DNA of 64,000 nucleotides from Vulcanimicrobium winogradskyi. GTDB lineage: Bacteria; Vulcanimicrobiota; Vulcanimicrobiia; Vulcanimicrobiales; Vulcanimicrobiaceae. The position numbers were made by a program, and so were the translations under genes. Under the pieces are notes generated by a model. It was not told the DNA's origin, did not search any database, and saw only the letters and a list, made by a program, of their open reading frames with translations. The stretch lies in contig PLDA01000002.1 of NCBI GenBank assembly GCA_003134965.1, forward strand, positions 248,001 to 312,000. Direction: 5' to 3'. This document shows, piece by piece, positions 57,484 to 64,000 of this stretch (position 1 is the first letter of the stretch; each line of letters opens with the position of its first letter).

Positions 57484-58485
57484 TTACACCGTGATCGCCC
57501 GGAAGCCGATAAGCGTGGTAAAGCCTTCGGTCTTGTGCATGCGGTGGCGCACCGAGCGCACCGCAAAGCTCGTGTTGAGCGACGCGTCCGGGAGCCCGCG
57601 CAGCGCGATCGCGTCGCCGAGCTTCACCTCTGGACGGCCGATCGTCAGCACGGTACCGCGCAAGGTGCGGCGCTTGATCGCGAGCTCGGCGGCGTCGGCG
57701 GCTTTCTGCGCCGCCGCGCCGGTGCGCAGCGCCGGCCGCTCGAGCAGCAGCACCGGATCGCCGGAGCCCGCGGTCCCTTTCGAACCGCTGAAATCCTTGG
57801 TGAGCCACGGCCACGCGTCGTCGCCGCTGCTGCCGGTCGGACTCTCGCCGAACGCAACGACGCTGCCATATGCGGGCTGCGCGCGCAGGATGTCCAGGCT
57901 CAGGATGTGCTTGGCGTTCTCCAAGACGTGCACGGCCTTGCCGCCGAAGAACTCCTCGAACACCAGCTTGCCGTCGGAGTTGATGTAGAGGTCGAACCCG
58001 CACAGCTCGGCCAGCTCGCGCATGTGCGCATACGCGCTGCGCCGCCCGTCGACGACGTACGACGGAAAGTCGATCCCGTCGTCGGCCGTGTCGACGGCGA
58101 CGGACGCGCCGGTCGCCAGATCGCGCACGATCGCGCCCGCCGTCTTGCTCTGAAACTGCTTCTCTACGAATTTTCGCAGCAGCGTGTTGGCGGCGGTGTA
58201 GCTCTTGACCCGGTTCGTCAGCGAGCCCTGGTCGAGCGAGACGACGGCGCCGGTAAAGACGTTGACCAGACCGCTGGTCTCGTCCGCGTAGCCGAGGCCG
58301 ATCGTCGCCGCGTCGTCGACCTTCGGGTTGATATCGCCGACCTGCCCCAGCGTGACGACGAACGTGTCGACCGGTGTCTCGATGTCGAGTTCGACGACGA
58401 TGTCGACGGCCGTGCTCGTCTGCGGGTCGCTGGTGGTGTCGACGACCTTGCCGCCGAGCTTGAGCCGGTACGCGGGGGTCAGCAT
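57484..58485 (-). CDS. gp27-like baseplate hub protein
   Basis: 333 residues from ATG overlapping the caspase-like gene stop in TGATG. VELDIETPVDTFVVTLG, IGLGYADETSGLVNVFTG, VKSYTAANTLLRKF, and SYVVDGRRSAYAHMRELAELCGFDLYINSDGKLVFEEF match the phage late-control/gp27 hub fold. The C-terminal GTVLTIGRPEVKLGDAIALRG is the usual second tube-like domain. It joins the inner tube to the spike encoded next. Confidence 0.88.
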   Translation of the reverse strand: MLTPAYRLKLGGKVVDTTSDPQTSTAVDIVVELDIETPVDTFVVTLGQVGDINPKVDDAATIGLGYADETSGLVNVFTGAVVSLDQGSLTNRVKSYTAANTLLRKFVEKQFQSKTAGAIVRDLATGASVAVDTADDGIDFPSYVVDGRRSAYAHMRELAELCGFDLYINSDGKLVFEEFFGGKAVHVLENAKHILSLDILRAQPAYGSVVAFGESPTGSSGDDAWPWLTKDFSGSKGTAGSGDPVLLLERPALRTGAAAQKAADAAELAIKRRTLRGTVLTIGRPEVKLGDAIALRGLPDASLNTSFAVRSVRHRMHKTEGFTTLIGFRAITV

Positions 58486-59858
58486 CAGCGTTCCAGCACC
58501 GATCCGTTGCGCACGAACAGGAACGTGGTCGTCCCGTTGTTCACCTGTAGCCGCAGCGGGACCCCGCGCTCTTTGAGCATGCTGAAGTCCAAGCACTTGA
58601 GGGTGAGGACGATCTCCGCGGGCGTGCCGTCTACGGTCGTCTTCCAGGTGTCGGGATCCGATCCGCTGGGGTTCGCGGTGTTCGTGTGCGCGGTCGTCGG
58701 CGCCGTCATCCCGGTTTGCCCGGTGACCTGGAACATTTTCGTGATGTCCACCTTCTGCGGGAAGTCGACGCGAATGTAGACGACCGCGATCGCGATCGCC
58801 GCACCGGCCGTGAACGTCGCCGCACCCTGCGGCTTGACTGTGATCGTCACCGTGTCGCCGGCCGCGATCTGGTTGGCGAGATCGAACATGTTGATCGCGG
58901 TGATTCGCGTCCCGCCCTTGGACCAGAACGCTTCGAACGGGTCGGGCGTCGGGACGACCGCCGCCCCGCTCGCCGGCGTCGTCGAGTCGAACCGGAGGAT
59001 CTTCGAACCGGCCGAGATCGCCTTGAGCGCGCCGGCGTTCCAGTCGGCGATCGTATCGTCTTTGGCGTCGTCGTGGCAGAGCACGATCCACGCCGTCGCC
59101 GAGACTTTGGAGGTGACGGCGCTTTTCCAAGCGTTGAGCATCGATGCCCCGAGGGCGAGCCTGTTGATGAAGACGGCGGCGAACTCCGCCGAGCCGCCTT
59201 CCAGCGGGCAGACTTCGCGAAAACCGACGATCCCGCGCAGCGGGGTCGGCCCCGACATCACCTTCGTCCAGTCTTCGTGCGTCGGCGTGTCGAGCGTCCC
59301 GCAGTTGGAGAGCACGAGCCAGCCGGGCCCCGCGAACTGTCCGCCCTGGCTCGCCGTCACTGTGAGCTGGAAGAGCCATGAGACCAGGAGTCCCGCATCG
59401 CCGAACATCTCGCCGTTGTGGAGCCCATGAGAGCTCAGGTACACGAGATCGGCAACGTTCCCCGTGCCGGCGTCGTTGAGCTGCGAAGCCGTGCCGTCGG
59501 CGCTCGGGCGCAGGATGAACGTGTGCATGAACGTGTCGGATGCATCCATGTCGCTGCTCGTGAAGCCGGCGTCCGGCCCCGAGCCGTCGACGTTCTCCGG
59601 CATGATGCAGGTGTCGGCGAACGTCGATCCGCCGTGCGAGCGGACGAGCCGTTTGATCGGCAGCTTGGGATGCGCTTTGTCGACACGGCGCTGGTTGTCG
59701 GCGGGATCCTTGTCGAGATCCCACACGAGGTTGCTCCAGCCGAAGACGGCGTTCCACATGTGGCCGAACGCTACGGTATCGAGCGCTTTCGTCACGTCGA
59801 TCCCGACGTAGCGCCGCACGGGCTGGTCCTTCCGGAGCTTCACGGATTTCTCGGCCAT
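58485..59858 (-). CDS. Caspase-like (clan CD) protein embedded in the eCIS operon
   Basis: 457 residues, no signal peptide or membrane helix. LVYLSSHGLH with His144 and WLVLSNCGTL with Cys186 follow hydrophobic strands, exactly as the His-Gly and Cys dyad of caspase, gingipain and DUF6345-type folds. The helix DWTKVMSGPTPLRGIVGFRE and AAVFINRLALGASMLNAWKSAV complete the domain (about 60-290). The C-terminal 160 residues are beta-rich and could bind the baseplate or substrate. It is translated between baseplate and hub genes with one-base overlap, so it may be a structural protease, a maturation enzyme or an effector. Confidence 0.7.
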   Translation of the reverse strand: MAEKSVKLRKDQPVRRYVGIDVTKALDTVAFGHMWNAVFGWSNLVWDLDKDPADNQRRVDKAHPKLPIKRLVRSHGGSTFADTCIMPENVDGSGPDAGFTSSDMDASDTFMHTFILRPSADGTASQLNDAGTGNVADLVYLSSHGLHNGEMFGDAGLLVSWLFQLTVTASQGGQFAGPGWLVLSNCGTLDTPTHEDWTKVMSGPTPLRGIVGFREVCPLEGGSAEFAAVFINRLALGASMLNAWKSAVTSKVSATAWIVLCHDDAKDDTIADWNAGALKAISAGSKILRFDSTTPASGAAVVPTPDPFEAFWSKGGTRITAINMFDLANQIAAGDTVTITVKPQGAATFTAGAAIAIAVVYIRVDFPQKVDITKMFQVTGQTGMTAPTTAHTNTANPSGSDPDTWKTTVDGTPAEIVLTLKCLDFSMLKERGVPLRLQVNNGTTTFLFVRNGSVLER

Positions 59859-59860
59859 CG

Positions 59861-62197
59861 CTACGGTCCGACGCCTCCCAGCGCTCCGGCGGGGAGCGCC
59901 GTCTCGTCGACGGGGAACGGCGGGATCAGCGGATCAGCGCCGTCGTGGACGGCCGTGAGCTTGTCGCGGGTCTGCTGGTCCGCCTCGGCGGTCGTATCGA
60001 GACCTTGCGCGGCTTGGAACGCGAGGATCGCCGCGGCGAGATCGTCCTCGGCAGGATAGCCGAGGTTTTCCAGCCTGCGGTGGACGCCTTCGTCGGTCGC
60101 GACGTCCTGCACGTCGATGAAGAAATCGTACGCCTGGACCGCGCCGTTCGGCGGCGTGTACTGGATCTTCGCGGTCGCGAACGTCTGCGCCATGTCTGCG
60201 ACGAACTTTCCGTCGTCGTTCGTCGTCGCCGTGACGGAGCTGCCGTCCTCGAACGTGACGGTTACCGGCGCCTGTTTGAGCGGCGTCCCGAAGTCGTCGA
60301 AGAGCGTTCCGCGCAGCTTGCGGCGCGGATCGCCGCTCTCCGCCGGCGAGACGATCGCCTTGAACGGCGCCGAGCCGTCCATGTGCATGCAGACGGAGTC
60401 GCCCTTCTCGCCGCCCGGCGGATCGGAGGCGAGCCGCACGACGAGCGGCGGATCGCCCTGCAGCGGGAGCACCGTGAGGATGTAGATGCCGACGCCTTTC
60501 GGTTTGTCGGGATACGCGAACTTGCCGTCGGCGTCGGTCCGGCCGGGGATCGGGAGGCCGCTCTGCGGCGCGCGCGGGTGCTCGCCGTCCATGTACTCGC
60601 CGTCCGGCGCGATCAAGACGTACGGCTTGTTCGCGTACGGCGTGCCGTCGTCGAACGTGATCGAGCCGCTGACGGTGACCGAGCCGGGCTCGGCTGCCGT
60701 GACCTGCCAGTTGCCGTCGGCGCCGTCGTCGGTCGACATGAAGCAGCAGCGGTCGTTCGGATCGCCGCCGCCCAGACACCATGTCGTTCCGGCGCCGTCG
60801 GGCGGCGGCAGCTCGAACGTCACCGGCTTCGCGACCTGGCACGGCACCTTGTCGCTAGCGATGAAGAGCAGTTCGGTGCGGCGGTTCGGGCGCCACGCGT
60901 CCTGCGTGTTCTTGACCGGGTGGTCTTCGCCGCACCCGAGCCACTTGAGGATCCCGCCGTCGCAGCCGCTGTCGTTCGCGTTCTTGAGGAACTGCGACTC
61001 GGGTATGTCGAGCGGCTGCGCGCCCAGGTACGCCTCGATCAGCTTCGACCACGTCGCGGCGTCGACGACGCCGGTCGAGGGCAAGCCGTGATCGCTCTGG
61101 AAGGCGCGCACGCCGGCGTCGGTCTTCGGCCCGTGCTGCTCGTCGATCGCACCGTTGTAGTAGTCGAGGTCCTGCAGCATGAACTGGTATTCACGCACGT
61201 TCCACGAGTCGTGCATCGAAGGCAGCCCACCGGAGGCGATCAGGCGCAGCTCGTTCCATTCTTTGAGCGCGCCCGCGCGGTCGCGGCCGAACGTCATCAG
61301 CGCGTAGACGCTGCGCCCGCGCCGCTCCGAGAGCGACTGGTTGTACTCACGCGTGCCTTTGAGGTCGGTGTTGCCGACGATCACCAGCTTCTCGTTCGGG
61401 TGCGCGCTCGCGTAGTGCGCGGCTTGCGCGGCGACCTCGCGCAGGCACGGCTCGACGAACGCCCGATCGAACCGGAAGTGGATGATGAACGATTTCGCGA
61501 TCGGCGGCCCCGGTGTCAGCGTGATCGTCACCTTGACCTTCTCGCCCTTGCCGATCACCGCGTGCGCGGTGCCGGACATCGCCGTCGGCGCGGTGACGAC
61601 GGCTTTCGCGGTGTAGTCGCCGGGCTGGATGTTGTCCTCGACCCAGAGATTGTTGGTGCGGTTCGTCAGCTGCCGCGCATTGATCTGCGTCCCGTCGGCC
61701 TGCTTGCCGTCGATCGTCACCGTGACGGTGTTGAAGTCGAATGCCGGCTGCCCGGTGACGATCACCTCGACCGTCAGCTGCTGCGCGAGCGTCGCCGGCG
61801 GCGGCTTGATCGGCGGCGGCAAGATCGCCGGTCCCGGCGGCGGGATGAACTCGCGCAGCGTGAGCGCGTACTCGAAGCGCGCCGGCCGGCCGGCGATCTC
61901 GCGCACGCCGAAGTCCTCGATCAGGACCTTGTCGACTTTGGTCGCGGTCGCGATGTCGCTGACGAACGAAACCGGCGTCGCGCCGCGGAACTTCTCGCGC
62001 AGCGTCTTGAGGCTCTCGCCGGCGGTGTCGCCGAGCATCGCGCCGTTGAGCGTGATGCGGACGGCGCGGCGGCCCAGGTCCTGGAGGAAGTCGCCTTCGA
62101 GCGCGGGGACGCCGTGCGTCTCGACCGCTTCGGCGTCGTCGCTCTCGATCTCCTGAACCTGCTCCAGCTCGACCCCGTCGAGCAGCGGCCGCGCCAT
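59861..62197 (-). CDS. Baseplate protein fused to OmpA-like and peptidoglycan-binding domains
   Basis: 778 residues. Residues 1-120 are like the N-terminal phage 'GpU/DNA-circulation' baseplate domain, which also forms the separate 181-residue protein upstream. Pro-rich linker and Ig-like segment (140-230). OmpA-like domain starts at FRFDRAFVEP (241-250) with NTDLKGTREYNQSLSERRGRSVYALM, is interrupted by a peptidoglycan_binding_1 domain (about 335-392, GPKTDAGVRAFQSDHGL), and resumes at CGEDHPV and RPNRRTELLFIA. Ig/CnaB-like repeats follow, and a second peptidoglycan-binding-like unit ends the protein. It may fix the injector to a cell wall or help to pierce one. Confidence 0.82.
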   Translation of the reverse strand: MARPLLDGVELEQVQEIESDDAEAVETHGVPALEGDFLQDLGRRAVRITLNGAMLGDTAGESLKTLREKFRGATPVSFVSDIATATKVDKVLIEDFGVREIAGRPARFEYALTLREFIPPPGPAILPPPIKPPPATLAQQLTVEVIVTGQPAFDFNTVTVTIDGKQADGTQINARQLTNRTNNLWVEDNIQPGDYTAKAVVTAPTAMSGTAHAVIGKGEKVKVTITLTPGPPIAKSFIIHFRFDRAFVEPCLREVAAQAAHYASAHPNEKLVIVGNTDLKGTREYNQSLSERRGRSVYALMTFGRDRAGALKEWNELRLIASGGLPSMHDSWNVREYQFMLQDLDYYNGAIDEQHGPKTDAGVRAFQSDHGLPSTGVVDAATWSKLIEAYLGAQPLDIPESQFLKNANDSGCDGGILKWLGCGEDHPVKNTQDAWRPNRRTELLFIASDKVPCQVAKPVTFELPPPDGAGTTWCLGGGDPNDRCCFMSTDDGADGNWQVTAAEPGSVTVSGSITFDDGTPYANKPYVLIAPDGEYMDGEHPRAPQSGLPIPGRTDADGKFAYPDKPKGVGIYILTVLPLQGDPPLVVRLASDPPGGEKGDSVCMHMDGSAPFKAIVSPAESGDPRRKLRGTLFDDFGTPLKQAPVTVTFEDGSSVTATTNDDGKFVADMAQTFATAKIQYTPPNGAVQAYDFFIDVQDVATDEGVHRRLENLGYPAEDDLAAAILAFQAAQGLDTTAEADQQTRDKLTAVHDGADPLIPPFPVDETALPAGALGGVGP

Positions 62198-62207
62198 CCT
62201 CGCTCCG

Positions 62208-62639
62208 TTACTTGTTGATAGCGGTCAGCAGGTTGACGACGTCGGTCAGCGCCTGGAGGATCTTCGTCTTCAGGTCACCGATGAGCTTCTCCATTCCGCC
62301 GATAGCGTCGACCGCGGCTTCCGCTTGGGTGATCGTCGGCTGCTCGGACGGGAGCAGGGTCTGCGTCACGGTGAGCAGCGTCTTCGCGGCTGCAGCGAAC
62401 GCCGTGATCTGGAACAGCTTTTTCTGGACGTCCGGCAATACGGAGATCGCATTGATCTCCTCTTCGAGCTTGTTCATCAGGGTGATCAGGCTGGTGATCG
62501 CGTTCCCGACCTGAGGACCGATGAGTTTGAGGGCCGTGACCACCGTTTGGAGGTCGGTTTGATTTTTCGTCAAGAAGTCTTCGAACGTCGCGAGCGCGGT
62601 GTCGAGGTCTTGATAGACGGTACTGGTGATATCGGCCAT
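62208..62639 (-). CDS. Helical hypothetical protein of the eCIS operon
   Basis: 143 residues, almost entirely helical and Leu/Ala/Thr-rich, without Cys or Trp (MADITSTVYQDLDTALATF start; TKILQALTDVVNLLTAINK end). Ten bases before the baseplate fusion gene. No family recognised; size and coiled-coil character suit a tape-measure-like adaptor, chaperone or targeting protein. It is clearly less G+C-rich than neighbours but keeps regular codons. Confidence 0.6.
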   Translation of the reverse strand: MADITSTVYQDLDTALATFEDFLTKNQTDLQTVVTALKLIGPQVGNAITSLITLMNKLEEEINAISVLPDVQKKLFQITAFAAAAKTLLTVTQTLLPSEQPTITQAEAAVDAIGGMEKLIGDLKTKILQALTDVVNLLTAINK

Positions 62640-62655
62640 GATACGGCTCCGAACG

Positions 62656-63201
62656 TTAGTGCTGGGAGAGTGCTTTGTTGAACGCTTGCAGGCGTGAGAG
62701 CAGATCGGTGAACGTCGTCACGAAAGGCTCCAAGCCCGACTCCAGCGCCGGTATCGCCGCCAAGCCGGCGACGAGCCCTTTGGTGAGGTTCTTCGCGTCG
62801 TCGACGATGTTCGTGTCGAGCGCGCTCGTGTCGGCGGCCTCTTTCGGTTTGATGAACTCCCGCAGCACGACCGTGTACGCGAAGCGCTCCGGCTTGCCGG
62901 CGAGGTCGGTCAGTTTCAGGTCGTCGATCAGAACGAGATCGAGCTTGGCGTCGGCGATGATGTCGGCGGTGAACGGAACCGGCTGCGCCGCGCGAAACTT
63001 CGCTTCGATCTTGCCGGCGAAGTCGCTCGCGCCGGGACCGGAGACAACACCGCGCACGACCAGCCGCGTCGGGCGCCGGCCGAGGTTCTGCAGGATGCTG
63101 CCCGACATCCCCGGCGGCTTGTGCTCGGGCAGCGCGCGCAGGTCGTAGGTGGTGACTTCCTGCACCTGCGTGAGCTCCAGATCGTCAAGCATCGGCCTCA
63201 T
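62656..63201 (-). CDS. GpU/DNA-circulation-N-like baseplate protein
   Basis: 181 residues (ATG at 63201; an ATG three codons on is an alternative). MLDDLELTQVQEVTTYDLRALPEH, SILQNLGRRPTRLVVRGVV and KPERFAYTVVLREFI align by eye with the first 120 residues of the 778-residue protein (LGRRAVRITLNGAM, RPARFEYALTLREFI). The two look like paralogues produced by duplication. GAGGATC precedes the start. It probably connects tube and baseplate (Afp7/Pvc7 role). Confidence 0.75.
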   Translation of the reverse strand: MRPMLDDLELTQVQEVTTYDLRALPEHKPPGMSGSILQNLGRRPTRLVVRGVVSGPGASDFAGKIEAKFRAAQPVPFTADIIADAKLDLVLIDDLKLTDLAGKPERFAYTVVLREFIKPKEAADTSALDTNIVDDAKNLTKGLVAGLAAIPALESGLEPFVTTFTDLLSRLQAFNKALSQH

Positions 63202-63220
63202 CGTCGCTTCGATCCTCGCG

Positions 63221-64000
63221 CTAGACGTCGATGCCGTTGCGGCGCGCCTGCTCGAGCAGGATCCGCTCGATCTTGGCGGAGAGCAGATCGAGATCGTCCT
63301 CGTCGTCGCGCGCCGGCGCGGTCGCGCGCTCGCTCGCAGGAGCGGTGGCCGCGGCGAGCGCCGGCGCCGCGAACGCGCGCGCCCATTCGAACGGCGGAAG
63401 CGACGGAGCGTCCCCGAGCGGCGGAAACGCCGGCGCGGCGGCAGACGGGGCGGCGACCGGCGGCGCCTCGGCGATGGCGCCCGCGTGCGGAGCATCGTGC
63501 ACCGGCGGGCCGTCGTGCGAGGCGGAGCGCGCTGTGCGGTTCGTGCGCAGCGCATCATACGACGCGCCGCGCGCAGCGGCGTGTGCGCGGGTTTCGTCGG
63601 GTAACGTGCCGCGCGGCGCGGCGCGCACGGTCCGTGCAGGCGCGGCGGGTCGCGTCGATGACGCACCCGTGCTCGCGGACGCGAGGTGCTCGAGCAGCGC
63701 AGCCGGTGCGGCCGGGCCGAGCGGCGAGCGCCCCCAATCGCGCTCGACCGATGTATCCGAGCTCCCGGCGGCGCGCGAGCGCTCCTGCGAGTCCAGCGCG
63801 CTCGCGCGTGCGAGGATGCGCGCGCGCAGCGAGCTCGTCGCGAGCGACGGCGCCGCGAACGCCGTTGCGGCCACATCAGACATATCGAATGCCGCGTTGC
63901 CGCGCACGTTGCGGAACCTCGTCGCCGGCGCAGGCCGCGGCGTGAAACGCGGCGCGGCGTGCGCGCTATGCGGCAGAAGGCCTGCGTCCGCAGCCGGACG
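63221..64000 (-). CDS. Ala/Pro-rich eCIS-linked protein (N terminus beyond right edge)
   Basis: At least 259 residues; the frame is open to the window edge, so the start is outside (a GTG at 63907 is internal). Low-complexity Ala/Pro/Arg composition, with a well-behaved C-terminal helix DDLDLLSAKIERILLEQARRNGIDV in two parts (about the last 27 residues). Short C-terminal helices such as this are seen in eCIS baseplate and wedge-linking proteins. Stop is 19 bases before the next start, in the same operon. Confidence 0.65.
   Translation of the reverse strand, partial: RPAADAGLLPHSAHAAPRFTPRPAPATRFRNVRGNAAFDMSDVAATAFAAPSLATSSLRARILARASALDSQERSRAAGSSDTSVERDWGRSPLGPAAPAALLEHLASASTGASSTRPAAPARTVRAAPRGTLPDETRAHAAARGASYDALRTNRTARSASHDGPPVHDAPHAGAIAEAPPVAAPSAAAPAFPPLGDAPSLPPFEWARAFAAPALAAATAPASERATAPARDDEDDLDLLSAKIERILLEQARRNGIDV

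Noticed and set aside
59945..62218. Plus-strand 757-codon open frame opposite the baseplate fusion gene
   Set aside because: Antisense shadow with Arg/Val/Asp-rich product; opposite strand has domain structure and operon context.
1..64000. tRNA, rRNA and insertion-sequence genes
   Set aside because: No tRNA-like cloverleaf, rRNA segment or transposase was recognised by eye; a tRNAscan or ISfinder-type search could still find one.

Overview
High-G+C bacterial chromosome segment with tightly packed, mostly overlapping genes (many ATGA, GTGA and TTGA junctions) and frequent GTG/TTG starts. The mix of a class III PHA synthase, a phasin, a wax ester synthase, a CYP102-type fused P450, HemQ (coproporphyrin-dependent haem route) and an extracellular contractile injection system (eCIS) points to an environmental, possibly poorly characterised phylum; an Eremiobacterota/WPS-2-like lineage would fit, but that is inference only.

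Layout. (1) 1-4880: right part of an integrated mobile element: a SIR2-like DUF4917 gene running off the left edge, a dense array of TTACGCCCC iteron-like repeats, a CHC2-TOPRIM-SF3 primase-helicase, a small coiled-coil protein, and a gene with a probable leaderless promoter. It abuts a 5'-truncated comM, so the element appears to sit inside comM. (2) 4880-10851: comM remnant, secreted beta-propeller, small secreted or membrane proteins, an esterase, a cupin_5 protein and an unusual biotinyl-carboxyltransferase fusion. (3) 10899-19301: a coupled PHA operon (GNAT, hydrolase, acyl-CoA ligase, phaE, phaC, GNAT, SDR), a lipase-like hydrolase, DUF445, and a phasin with its own promoter/operator. 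(4) 19331-25597: minus-strand lipid operon ALDH, WS/DGAT, CYP102. (5) 26269-31171: seven-gene overlapping operon nrdR-dut-panE-hemQ-VOC-secreted protein-HNH, preceded by a 49-residue zinc ribbon gene. (6) 31361-37751: dprA, small genes, rlmH, argS, a BlaI/BlaR1-like pair and an epimerase remnant. (7) 37735-40603: GNAT-hisC-pyrE-pyrF. (8) 40701-46791: a bidirectional terminator and an envelope-stress-like locus (DUF4097, ECF sigma, putative anti-sigma, OmpR-type regulator, histidine kinase, secreted protein). (9) 46798-48303: GNAT, metallo-beta-lactamase and a decayed CXXCH protein gene. (10) 48386-64000: an LuxR/LAL regulator facing a minus-strand eCIS cluster (baseplate, hub, spike, PAAR-like tip, DUF4255, AAA+ ATPase) that also encodes a caspase-like protein, an OmpA/peptidoglycan-binding fusion and two beta-rich proteins carrying a repeated RFGD motif. 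Sheath and tube genes are not in the window and would lie to the right.

How parts may work together (inference): sections 3 and 4 describe carbon storage as PHA and wax esters with fatty-acid hydroxylation and oxidation. The mobile element has probably inactivated the natural-transformation helicase ComM while leaving DprA intact. The eCIS cluster is the most likely undescribed system: its baseplate protein carries two kinds of cell-wall-binding fold, and a predicted clan-CD protease is translated between baseplate and hub genes.
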